Assembly: GCA_012295275.1 (NCBI GenBank)
Contig: CM022673.1
Location: forward strand, 13,750,788-13,814,787
DNA: 64,000 bases
Source: Chrysomallon squamiferum
Lineage: Eukaryota; Mollusca; Gastropoda; Neomphalida; Peltospiridae
Direction of reading: 5' to 3'
The notes beneath the pieces were generated by a model. That model was not told the origin of the DNA, did not search any database, and worked only from the letters and a program-made list of their open reading frames with translations. The translations under genes and the position numbers were made by a program. Below are positions 39,424 through 49,900 of the stretch, one piece after another. Numbering within the stretch: position 1 is the stretch's first letter; each line of letters opens with the position of its first letter.

Positions 39424-41498
39424 TTTGTGTATTTCAGTAGTGTATGTATGAAGAGAACCAGTGTGATAACAGCACCCTGCTCCTCACAGCTCTGCCCAGT
39501 GTTCCAAAAACAATCAAATCTCCAAACCACCCACACAACTACAGCAAGTTAGTTAAACATATCAATGTCATAGTTTATGTTAGTATAGAACACAACTACA
39601 GCAAGTTAGTTAAACATATCAATATCATAGTTTATATTAGTATAGTACACAACAATCAAACCTCCAAACCACAAACACAACTACAGCAAGTTAGTTAAAC
39701 ATATCAATATCATAGTTTATGTTAGTATAGAACACAACTACAGCAAGTTAGTTAAACATATCAATATCATAGTTTATATTAGTATAGTACACAACAATCA
39801 AACCTCCAAACCACAAACACAACTACAGCAAGTTAGTTAAACATATCAATATCATAGTTTATATTAGTATAGTACACAACAATCAAACCTCCAAACCACA
39901 AACACAACTACAGCAAGTTAGTTAAACATATCAATATCATAGTTTATGTTTGTATAGTACACAACAATCAAACCTCCAAACCACAAACACAACTACAGCA
40001 AGTTAGTTAAACATATCAATATCATAGTTTATGTTTGTATAGTACACAACAATCAAATCTCCAAACCACAAACACAACTACAGCAAGTTAGTTAAACATA
40101 TCAATATCATAGTTTATATCAATATAGTACACAACAATCAAATCTCCAAACCACAAACACAACTACAGCAAGTTAGTTAAATTTATCAATATCATAGTTT
40201 ATGTGTGTATAGTACAGTTATTATTTGGCTTCATTACACACACATGCAATGCACAGATACACACAAACACACAGACACATGCATATAGTTTCAATACATA
40301 TTCAAAATGCTGTGTTCTCTGTTTCAGTGACTTGCTCTGCAGGTGGGAACTGAACACAGGAAGTAAAGACATGGTTGTCTCCCTTGAAACCACTCGATCA
40401 GACATTGAATTCACTGACAACTGCATAGGAGACCACATAGAAATATTTGATGGTATTTTGTTTATTACAGAAATTTTTATTTTGTAACTTGAAAGGAATA
40501 ATATGCTTTTATAAGTTAGTTGAAAGTGTGTTTTATATCTTAATTGAAAATCACTATTGATTATACATTTTATAAATTTGCAATGAAAAATTGGGGTGAG
40601 ATTTAGTCCATCACATGAAGATTAATATATGGAATCAGTCTGGCAACTGTTAAATATGAGAATTGTTATGTAACTGTAAGGCTCCCAGTAGTATAAAAGG
40701 TGTATAAACTCTGCAGGTTTGGTTCAGTGTGGACACAGTGTATTCTAAACAACAAAATACAATAAACCAAAACAAATGATTTTACTTTTTCTGAAGAAAT
40801 TTATTGTCATGATTTTTTGTTATTTTAAAAAAAAATTGGTACAGATGAGGAGAGTGTGAAGAAAATCAGATGGTGTGGGACAGACACACCCACTTACCTG
40901 AGTTCAGGTGAAAGAATGGTGGTGATTTTTAAAACAGACTTTGCTGTTGGTGCATCTGGGTTTGCAATGACTTACATGGCTGTTGACAAACCACACACAG
41001 GTGCAATATTTTCACTACATTCTTCATTATGATGTGTAAATTTTATTCTCTGTTGGTATTTACTGATACCAGTGACTGGTGTTTGTAAAATTTTATCTAT
41101 ATTTGGACATTGGCCCTTTTTTAAAATAATTTATGCAAAATTAGGATATTTGATAAAAGAAAAAAAAAAAAGAAAAATAAAGAATGCTGAAAATTTGTAA
41201 AGAATATCATGCAGCCTCGTGTTGAACAAATAAAAGATATATCTGATACTCATTAATAATTTAATGTAATGCATACATAATGTATTCAGTATGTTCTGTT
41301 GAAGTTTAAATATTTTTCTGATTATGTAAATGTCTGTGTGTTGCAGGTCTGTCCACATCAACAATCTACGGCATCACGCTGGCAGTCCTGCTCCTGGTCA
41401 TCATCATCTGTGCTGCGGTCTACATCGTCAGGAAGAAGAGACAGAAGGGAGACAACATATTCATATCAAATGTTCAGTACAAACCTGCAGCAACTTGA
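25191..41498 (+). CDS. Secreted-type single-pass membrane protein with eight CUB domains
   Basis: Exons: 25191-25251, 25954-26050, 26599-26732, 27247-27414, 28229-28364, 28857-29002, 29874-30041, 30617-30695, 31026-31168, 31522-31677, 32236-32317, 32522-32643, 33358-33525 (or to 33535), 35032-35138 (or from 34995), 35687-35833, 36054-36144, 36558-36688, 37271-37438, 37933-38011, 38475-38590, 38970-39122, 39454-39547, 40328-40452, 40845-41000 and 41347-41498 (TGA), about 1,060-1,070 residues. A signal peptide comes first (MHSLCVQFAAVVVLGTQCLQ), then CUB domains near 25-153, 154-303, 304-429, 430-553, 554-650, 651-780, 781-896 and 897-1021. A membrane segment (ITLAVLLLVIIICAAVYIV) and a 22-residue basic tail follow. 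Each domain uses three exons with phases 1-2, 2-1 and 1-1, a shuffled-module pattern. CUB1 and CUB8 are most typical (SPNYPENY, WCG); CUB2 and CUB4 lack several canonical cysteines. CUB5 lacks its first part. Its ligand is unknown, and I cannot assign a named orthologue. Confidence 0.85.
26075..26360. repeat. (ATT)n and (AGT)n microsatellites
   Basis: ATT and AGT trinucleotide runs fill CUB gene intron 2. Predicted frames on both strands here (poly-N, poly-I, poly-S) are only repeat translations. Confidence 0.95.
29092..29305 (+). repeat. Diverged ~125-bp tandem duplication in CUB intron 6
   Basis: The string AAACCAAGAACTAAATATAA near 29095 and its copy AAACCAAGAACACAGTATAA near 29212 each start a similar segment. 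Both continue with ATTTCTTCTGG and later AGAGATTAAT and ATATTTATAT. The two halves have drifted considerably. Confidence 0.6.
30067..30122. repeat. (TC)n microsatellite
   Basis: A near-pure TC run lies about 25 bp inside the intron after CUB exon 7. Confidence 0.97.
30180..30616 (+). repeat. ~60-bp tandem array repeating the CUB exon 8 acceptor site
   Basis: TTTAG followed by ACAA(A/C)TC recurs with the AG ending at 30193, 30253, 30315, 30375, 30435, 30497, 30556 and 30616. The last is the real exon 8 acceptor. Each unit carries the polypyrimidine/acceptor and about 16 exon-like bases (ACAAATCTAGTTGTTA). In upstream copies the exon-like text continues TGT TAG, a stop in the gene's frame, whereas the true exon reads TGT TAT. 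Confidence 0.95.
31433..31512. repeat. (TTA)n microsatellite
   Basis: An 80-bp TTA run ends just before the exon 10 acceptor of the CUB gene. Confidence 0.97.
32873..32917. repeat. (CA)n microsatellite
   Basis: A CA dinucleotide run lies in CUB intron 12 and is followed by a short TA run. Confidence 0.95.
32990..33340. repeat. ~25-27 bp minisatellite with internal inversion (large hairpin)
   Basis: Units like TTATTATATTAAATG followed by TTTTCTGTG or CTATTTTTG repeat about ten times from 32990 to 33260. The array then flips to the complementary orientation (AATAACAAAAATAACATTTA) up to about 33335. The centre of symmetry is near 33260. It forms a head-to-head inverted array that could fold into a long AT-rich hairpin. 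It sits just upstream of the exon 13 acceptor (33357), and its TTTTCTGTG text resembles the acceptor's pyrimidine tract. The long plus-strand frame through here is only repeat translation. Confidence 0.9.
33880..34515 (+). repeat. ~66-69 bp array of mini-exon-like units in the CUB5 region
   Basis: Nine units each begin after TATTACAG, with the AG ending at 33937, 34006, 34075, 34141, 34210, 34277, 34343, 34428 and 34492. In copies 1, 2, 3, 4 and 6 the next 37 bases are open in the phase left by exon 13. They encode DTC(D/V)FSMY(S/Y) followed by three or four more residues, and end at GTAACA or GTAATA, a possible donor in phase 2. That matches the phase 1 to 2 first exon missing from CUB5. Copies 5, 7, 8 and 9 carry indels. 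Beyond the possible donor every copy meets TAA. Confidence 0.75.
35547..35599. repeat. Perfect 19-bp inverted repeat (hairpin)
   Basis: CAGCTGATAACATTAATTT at 35547-35565 is matched by its exact reverse complement at 35581-35599, with a 15-nt AT-rich loop. It lies in the CUB intron about 90 bp upstream of the exon 15 acceptor. It may be a fold-back remnant or an RNA structure. Confidence 0.9.
36405..36455. repeat. (TATG)n microsatellite
   Basis: A TATG/TGTA tetranucleotide run lies in CUB intron 16. Confidence 0.95.
36990..37270 (+). repeat. Decayed array repeating the CUB exon 18 acceptor
   Basis: Acceptor-like strings (TTTGCAGGTA, TTGTACAGGTAGA, TTTGCAGGTAGAAAT, TTTTACAGGAGAAA, TTTACAGGTTAAAA twice) precede the real acceptor CCCTACAG at 37263-37270. 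They share the following text GGTA(A/G)AAAT..ATG. Spacing is irregular (about 30-70 bp), which fits an old, eroded tandem array. Confidence 0.5.
37485..37525. repeat. (TA)n microsatellite
   Basis: A TA dinucleotide run lies just downstream of CUB exon 18. Confidence 0.95.
39510..40210 (+). repeat. 85-bp tandem array repeating the CUB exon 22 donor and exon end
   Basis: The junction AGCAA/GTTAGTT recurs with GT at 39548, 39605, 39690, 39747, 39832, 39917, 40002, 40087 and 40172; steps are 85 bp, with two shortened 57-bp units. The first (39548) is the exon 22 donor that fits exon 23 in phase. Full units carry about 38 exon-like bases (CAATCAAACCTCCAAACCAC..) plus about 47 intron bases. The exon frame stays open through the first 57-bp unit, so the donor at 39605 would add 19 residues in frame; the third donor would shift the frame. 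Confidence 0.95.
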
Positions 41499-42636
41499 AT
41501 ATTACACGTGTGTCCTTGTGGCCATGTTTCAATGCAACATTTGTGCCATAGTTGTTGTGGGAAGCTGGTTTGCTGTGGTCATTGGGGGTAGAGTTAGCTG
41601 TAACTTGGAGGGTGGGGGAAATAGCTATTTTTGTTACAGGTAGGGGTGGAAGAAAATAGGTGTTACCGATACAATATGGGTGGGGAAATTAATTTCTGTT
41701 ATGAGATAATTAAAATATTTATAACCTTTGTAAAGATCTAGTCAGGTAAATTCATTGTTGACATTGATATCTTATCACTCTATATAAATTCATTGTTTTC
41801 ATCACAACAAGTTATGTAAAATCTTTCTGATATCACATTATTTATATAACACCATGACTGATTTGGTGATTTACATTTTGTCACGTCATTATCATGATTA
41901 TGTAAAACCATTGTACACATTGTTTCTTGTTATTTTTATTATATTATTTAAAGATTTTGTTTAATAACAACACCCAACCTCTATAAAAAAAAAAAAAAAA
42001 AATATATATAATAATAAAAAATAAATCGTAATAATAATAAATCGTAATAATAATAAAACACGCATATGATCTTAAAAATAAAAACTTAAAAAGGTATGAA
42101 TTATTTAAGTGAAATTTTATATGAACAATTTATTAGTACTCAGTGTCAAACATCAGTTTTTCTATGATGTTGATTTGAGAGGAAACTCATACTCATTTCT
42201 CAGTATGTTGTTACCAGTCAGCTGCATCAGATGTTTCATATGACCCACTCATAGACAGGAAAACACACACTGTTTGGTCTCACAGGACTGGGAAATGCTT
42301 TTAAAAGTAGGTGAAAGTCATCTTGATATTTCTAGAAGGTAAATAGAAGCAAAAGCACTTCTCAAATAAAAATTAAACATACCAGGACAGGTAACTGGTT
42401 TGACATTCTGATACTTTTTTAAAAGGGAAAACTTTTACATCTTTCTCATTAACAGCAAGGAATTTTTTTAATCCACATTTTCAGAAAGGATGTCAGACAC
42501 GTACCAGTCATGGGTATTTTGCTGGAACCAGAAACAGACCATTAATTTTTAAAAAATTTTCTTATGTTTTATTGGTCATGTTATTTTTGTATGTTTGTTT
42601 GAATCTGTACTTGGAACTGTGCAATAAATATTGTTG

Positions 42637-42668
<32 letters not shown>

Positions 42669-43868
42669 TATTTTTAAAAACAAACATTTATGGAAGAGAA
42701 CAAAGAGAACAATACAAATAAAACAAACAATAAAACAAAATATTTATTTAACATAAACAACTGGTACCAATTATCTCAATAACAAAACATGCCTGTTACA
42801 CATATAATTAACATTCTTCTTTTTAATATGCATCACTCCTATCCTGACTTACATACTTTTAAACAAGGATTTTTTATATTTTTTATTAATAATAACAAAA
42901 TGTACAAAACCTCCAAAATGTTAAAATGGAATGAATTTTGTACATAAATATTCCAGAACAATTAGAAGACTTAATTGTTCACATACTGAAGGCAGTCTAG
43001 AATAAACAGAGAAAAGTATGGGGTTTTCTACATAAAGAATTGTTATAGTTCACTGGTTTCAAATTTATAAACTCAGCTATTTCCTTCATAAACAACATGA
43101 TTTTCAGATGGCACACAGAAGTCACAATCTATTTAAATATGTTCAATAATCATAATTTGTTATTTCATGATATTGTTAGATTTCCATCACTTAACAAATG
43201 GATTCACAATACAAATATAAATGACTTGTGTATTTTGGTGAGATTTTTTAATTCTCTCACTGTGAGAAATCTCACATGATATGTTAACAGCTGGAAACAT
43301 GCAGTTACCATTACTACCACCACAAATTTGTGAGAACACTCACATTTCTTACTTTTTTGATCTGGAACATCTATATGGTTGATCTCAATGAACTTGAAAA
43401 TATCCATATTATCTGACACTGGTCACAAAATCTGGATATAATTCAACAGATCATGGTAATAGTATCTATTTTTGTGATCACTGATTCACTTTCTCTAAAT
43501 CAGTCACTGAAGCCTAGATACAATAATGTTTATATTTATCATCATCCAGATGACAAACACTCTTTAAATTAGACAATGAAGCACTGATATGGACATGGAA
43601 CATTCAGATTTAATTTAGGATTCCTCAGCAGTGTAATACTATTCACTTGATTTCACTGAAAACACACACACATGGAGGAGCAGAAAATCCTTCATTTACA
43701 AGGTCTGGATTTGGAACATGATGTCGTTACTGGTTAATATTCAGTTGGTATTCACTTGACTGAAATCACTAAATTCAGACCTTTATTTACTTGATTTCAG
43801 TGATAAGGTTTAGATCAAGAAATCATATTTACGTCACTTCAGAAACAAGCTCAGATTCAGATCTTTAT
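41499..43868. other. Convergent 3' region of the CUB gene and POLR1B
   Basis: About 2.4 kb lies between facing stop codons. The CUB 3' UTR probably ends near 42637-42660, where AATAAA is followed about 10 bases later by an A tract. The rest (about 42660-43868) is probably POLR1B 3' UTR and spacer. Small frames at 43097-43279 and 43204-43419 are not supported as genes. Confidence 0.6.
42623..42628 (+). terminator. Candidate poly(A) signal of the CUB gene
   Basis: AATAAA lies in the context GTGCAATAAATATTGTTG and is followed after about 8 bp by a run of about 24 A (42637-42660). The A tract is genomic here, so it does not prove cleavage at this point. Spacing fits a normal poly(A) site, giving a 3' UTR of about 1.1 kb. 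Confidence 0.5.
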
Positions 43869-43900
43869 TTACTCGACGTCGATGATGAGGTTGATGTTCA
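43630..43900 (-). repeat. Decayed duplications of the POLR1B stop-codon region
   Basis: The text around the POLR1B stop (plus strand TCAGATCTTTATTTACTCGA at 43856-43875) has a close copy, TCAGACCTTTATTTACTTGA, about 87 bp lower at 43769-43788. Weaker copies with TATTCACTTGA(T/C) lie near 43639 and 43749. It looks like an eroded tandem array that began at the end of the CDS. Confidence 0.5.
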
Positions 43901-46900
43901 TGGCAGCCAGCTCTGCTACAAGGTACTGGTAGACGTAGGGAACAGTGATGACCTGCATCTTGTCTGTCCGTCTGCACAGCCGACATGTCCACTGGCGCCG
44001 AGACTCAGAGGAAATCGCTGCGACTGGAAGAGCTGGCTTTTCTAGCAGTGGAGACAAAATATTCCCACAGTCTGTGCAGATACGAGCCTGAACACAACAA
44101 ATTTACAAAAAAAATAATAAACAGAAGTCAAGACATTTATTAAAAATTTCATGATTTTATATTCCAGAAAGTTGAAAGAAAATGAGAGAAAAGAAAAAAT
44201 GGAATTTTTGTTAAAACTTTGACAACTTGGTTATGAATTTATGTGAAGATAATTATATTAGAACAAATACATTACACAAAAATAAAAATAAATTTTAGGA
44301 TAACTATTTACAAAGTGTCAGTGAGAATATTATCTGAGTGAGGTAGGTGGGTAAGATGTTTCTATGATTGTTTGTAAGATCTGCTCTCAGACCTGATACA
44401 GAACACCAGGGCTATTTCTTTTGTATCAAATCTATCTGAGAATGGAATCCATCTCTCATCTTACTAAATTACTTAAATGAAACCTACTGAGTGTTAATAT
44501 AAAAACACATGACTATAAAAATAGTATGAACTTACAAATAACTTGTCAGTGTTAATATAGAAATGCATGATCATAAAGAAAACTTACAAATGACTTGTCA
44601 GAACAGTTAAGGAGACGATCTTGTAACATGAAAACTGTGCCATGAGAAATAAGAGCATCCCTCTCCATCTCGCCAAACCTCACCCCACCCATTTTCTTCC
44701 TGCCCTTCACTGGCTGGTGGGTCAACTGGTCAATAGGTCCAGTTGATCGAACCTGAAGACAAAACCACATCATACAGCACTGGCTTAACAATCACTGGTA
44801 TTAATGTATAAACCTATTTTGTAAAAAATACACTTTCCATTTCTCTCCTAACATCTTTTCATTCACAGAACTAAAATACTGGGTTTTTTAAAAAAAAAGA
44901 AAATGATAGACTGATAGGTTTTATCATGTTTTGAAAAGTCTGCTTATCAATGTCAGCAAAGATACATTATTAGGTAAACCAGTTGTGGCTGTTGTATCAA
45001 TCAATCTCTACAAAATTTTTTTTATTGTTTTTGTTTTTACATACAATAATATTACAATATTAGGACCACAGCAAGTTCTTTCCAATCTTTCATTAGTTTT
45101 TGCACACATCTGTATCTATGTTTTCATGCTTTTTAAAAAATAGAAGGCCCACAGATTTATCTTTTAAAGTTACCAGCAATGAAAACATATTGCTATAATT
45201 TCACAAAAAGAAACAGAACAAAATAAAGGCTGAGTAAACAACAAACCTGGAACTTGTCAGACACCATGTGTCTCAGTCTCTGATAGTAGACGATGCCAAA
45301 GAAGATGTCTGCCTCCAGCTCTCGTCCATCCACTCCACTGTACATCTTCTCTGTGCCGTAGTAGTCGTAGCCAGCTGAGCAAACCAAGTACAGCAGTTTA
45401 GTAAATGACGTGAGGCAATAATAGTAATGATGGTGATAATGGATGATGGTGATGATGATGATGATGATAATAATAATAGTTATGATGATGATAATAGAAC
45501 AGTAACAACAACAACAACAACAATAATACTAAGACTACTAACAATAAAAACAACAGCAGCAATAATTGTAAAAAAACAACAATTTAAATTAATTTTTTTT
45601 TAAAAATACAACTTTATAGAAATCTATTAAAATACTGATTTACCCAACAAATAAAACACAACACTAAAATAACAAGAAAAAAAAAAAAAATAATAATAAC
45701 AATAATTCTCCCAAAAGAAAATAATTACATAGTAAATTAATATTCTTGTAGGTGTGTCTTTTAAGATGTTGTGTAACACAATAAATTAACATTAGAACAA
45801 TGAATAAACTTGTGAGTCACCTGCTGTCAGAGTTTTTCCGAAGTAGTCGGTGGCTGGCTGGTCCTCGGAGAACATGAATGGAGATGCGTCAAAACACGTC
45901 CCATGCAGCGCTGCCGACTTGTTAGCCATCGACTCTATCATCATCCCTGAAAACACACCTCAAACACTTCACAAACAGTATCATCATCCCTGAAAACACA
46001 CCTCAAACACTTCACAAACAGTATCATCATTCCTGAAAACACACCTCAAACACTTCACAAACACTTCACAAACAGTATCATCATTCCTGAAAACACACCT
46101 CAAACACTTCACAAACACTTCACAAACAGTATCATCATTCCTGAAAACACACCTCAAACACTTCAAAACACTTCATTCTTTTCCTGAAAACACACCTCAA
46201 ACACATCAAAGACAGTATCATCATTCCTGAAAACACACCTCAAACACTTCACAAACAGTATCATCATTCCTGAAAACACACCTCAAACACTTCACAAACA
46301 GTATCATCATTCCTGAAAACACACCTCAAACACTTCACAAACACTTCATAAACAGTATCATCATTCCTGAAAACACACCTCAAACACTTCACAGACAGTA
46401 TCATCATTCCTGAAAACACACCTCAAACACTTCACAGACAGTATCATCATTCCTGAAAACACACCTCAAACACTTCACAAACAGACAGTATCATCATTCC
46501 TGAAAACACACCTCAAACACTTCACAAACAGTATCATCATTCCTGAAAACACACCTCAAACACTTCACAAACAGTATCATCATTCCTGAAAACACACATC
46601 TCAAACACTTCACAAACAGTATCATCATTCCTGAAAACACACCTCAAACACTTCACAAACACTTCACAAACAGGATCATCATTCCTGAAAACACACCTCA
46701 AACACATCAAAGACAGTATCATCATTCCTGAAAACACACCTCAAACACTTCACAAACAGTATCATCATTCCTGAAAACACACCTCAAACACTTCACAAAC
46801 AGTATCATCATTCCTGAAAACACACCTCAAACACTTCACAAACAGTATCATCATTCCTGAAAACACATCTCAAACACTTCACAAACAGTATCATCATCCC

Positions 46901-49900
46901 TGAAAACACACCTCAAACACTTCACAAACACTTCACAAGCAGAAAGTATCATCATTCCTGAAAACACCTCAAACACTTCACAGTCAGAAAGAATCATCAT
47001 CCCTGAAAACACACCTCAAACACTTCACTAACAGTATCATCATTCCTGAAAACACACCTCAATCACTTCACTAACACTATCATCATTCCTGAACACACCT
47101 CAAACACTTCACAAACAGACAGTATCATCATTCCTGAAAACACACCTCAAACACTTCACAAACAGAAAGTATCATCATTCCTGAAAACACACATCAAACA
47201 CTTCACAAACAGAAAGTATCATCATTCCTGAAAACACACCACAAACACTTCACAAACAGTATCATCATTCCTGAAAACACACCTCAAACACTTCACAGAC
47301 AGAAAGTATCATCATTCCTGAAAACACACCTCAAACACTTCACAAACAGAAAGTATCATCATTCCTGAAAACACACCTCAAACACTTCACAAGCAGAAAG
47401 TAACATCATTCCTGAAAACACACCTCAAACACTTCACAAACAGAAAGCAACATGTGTTTCCAAAAAACAAACATTTCACAAACAGAATGTAACATCTATC
47501 TCCAAAATACTAACATTTCACAAACAGAAAGTAACATCTATCTCCAAAAAACTAACATTTCATAAACAGAAAGTAACATCTATCTCCAAAATACTAACAT
47601 TTCACTAACAGAAAGTAACATCTATCTCCAAAAAACTAACATTTCATAAACAGAAAGTAACATCTATCTCCAAAATACTATTCTTATTAATATTTAAGTG
47701 TTATATACATCTTCAAAATAGTTTTTTTTTTTATTAATATAAAATATTAACATATTTATGATCTCTTGATTCATTAATAAGTAATATACATACTCAAAAC
47801 AATGTTTATTAATACTGAATGTTCAAATATTTAATAATTCTTTGATTTACTAAACTTGATGTTATCTTCAAAACAATGTTTATTTATGTGTTTATTTAAA
47901 TACTTCATAATCCCTAGATTTACAAAATTAAGTAGTATAAAAAAAAATGAAAACACCTGTATAAAGATGTAGGTGTTAATAAAATAATGTTGAAAATAAT
48001 GTTTATTAATATAGAACATTTAAATAATTCATAATTCTAGGATTTACAAAATGTAAAACCCAGAATCAAATCAAGTGTAATTAAAAATTATAATATTTCA
48101 TTACTCCCTGGATTAACAAAATGTAAAACGTATATTAATGTTTATTAACATGTAAACAGCAGACAATCCAGTCAGTAGCTTCATCACAACTCAGTAACAC
48201 AAGTGAGAAACACGTTTATCTGTGAATTTATCTCTAACACATGGAAACACTGAGAAAATAAAAAAGAAAGAAAAATGGCTTTATCCATCAACTTCTGCAG
48301 ACTTGTACTTTATTATCTCTAAAAAATATATTAAGTATATGGGATTTAGACTGTAAGACATGTTTTTGTGCTCTGTTACAATATTTATCAGGCTCACCTA
48401 TTGTCATTCGGGAGGGGTAACCGTGGGGATTGAAGATAATGTCAGGAACCATTCCACTTTCAGTGAATGGTAGATCTTCTGCTGGCCACATCATACTACA
48501 ATATGTGTAAATATTTTTAAGTTATTTGAAATATTTTAATGCAAAAAGAGAGAACATTCATATTAATAATAAATTTGTAACTTTATATTGCAAAGATCAG
48601 TAAGTTTGTATTAAAAATATCACTGAAACTTTTTATTAAGAATATCACTGAAACTCCTTATTAAAAATATCACTGTAACTTCATATTAAAAATATCACTA
48701 ACTTCGTATTAAAAATAATATCAAGAAATAACTTGATTTTTACGTGTGCATGATTTAAAAATTGCTGCATGTAAAAATTGTGTTGTTCTATTAAAAAAAA
48801 AATAACAATTTAAATTAAAAAAATAAAACGTACCTACAAATTCCTTTCTGTCCATGGCGACTTGCAAACTTATCTCCAATTATAGGATTTCTCTGAATGC
48901 AACAAATAAAACTAAATCATGGACAAATTAACAGTATTTAATTCTCCAGTACACTGTAACATTAACAAAGTTTTGTATAATACAGATATACAAGAATGGA
49001 TGAATTAAAACGTAAATAAATGAGTAACTGCTCATCACAACTCAAGATAGATGAATACCTGTCAAACATCTTTTCCAGTAACTGTGAGAAAAGAAACATG
49101 TTTCTTTCACCCCACATATCAAAGGAATGTTTTAGTATCTGCAGATGAGAAAAACTGTTTAAAATGAATTTTACCTGAATCCTGAGAACAAATCGAACTC
49201 TCTGCATGATCCCAGTTCCATATTCATTTCCAAGAATCTTTATCTGGTCAACGTACGCTGGCTCTTCACTCTTGTATTTCGTAACTTTGACATCTCCTGT
49301 CAGTAGGTTTATGTAGCTGGAAAAGAAAACAAGCTACATGGTAATGAAAGTAAAGCTGAGTATTTTGATACAATAACATAAACATATAAGAATCAGATTT
49401 TTAAAAATTTAGATAAAAAATAAAAAAAATAAAATAAAATAAAAAATATATAAATATAAATAAAAAGATTTAAAAAAAAAAGAGGAAAAATTAGATTAAA
49501 TAAGATAAAATAAATAAAAATTGATGAAAAAATAAAAATAAAACCAACAATGATATACAGTAGAGAATAATTAGCTAAAAAGAATCACAGAGGTTTGTGT
49601 GACTAAATTCACTTTTCATATAATTTAAATTTAGCCGCATTTAAAAAAAAATATGAACAAATTACAAATTCTGAAAGATCTTTTAACTAAACGGACCACA
49701 AGCTACTAACAGCAGTTGTTTATTTTTCAATACTCTGAATCATTATTACCTGTAATATGGATCACCTTCCTTCAGGTAAGTTCCTACTGGGGGGAGACCA
49801 TCACTGTCCAGTCTGCCATCAGTTCTGCTATCACCTGGTCGACAACCTGTTTTTTAATATTAAACAGGAAAACATTTAAAATGAATTTTCACAGACATAA

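Noticed and set aside
42637-42660. A tract after AATAAA as evidence of a processed pseudogene
   Set aside because: The gene upstream has introns and there is no target-site duplication; A tracts are common in this AT-rich sequence.
45984-46737. Cysteine-rich minus-strand repeats ([14 protein letters not shown]) as a repeat protein
   Set aside because: These are the exon 28 acceptor array read as protein. Copies fall in different frames and lie inside a POLR1B intron.
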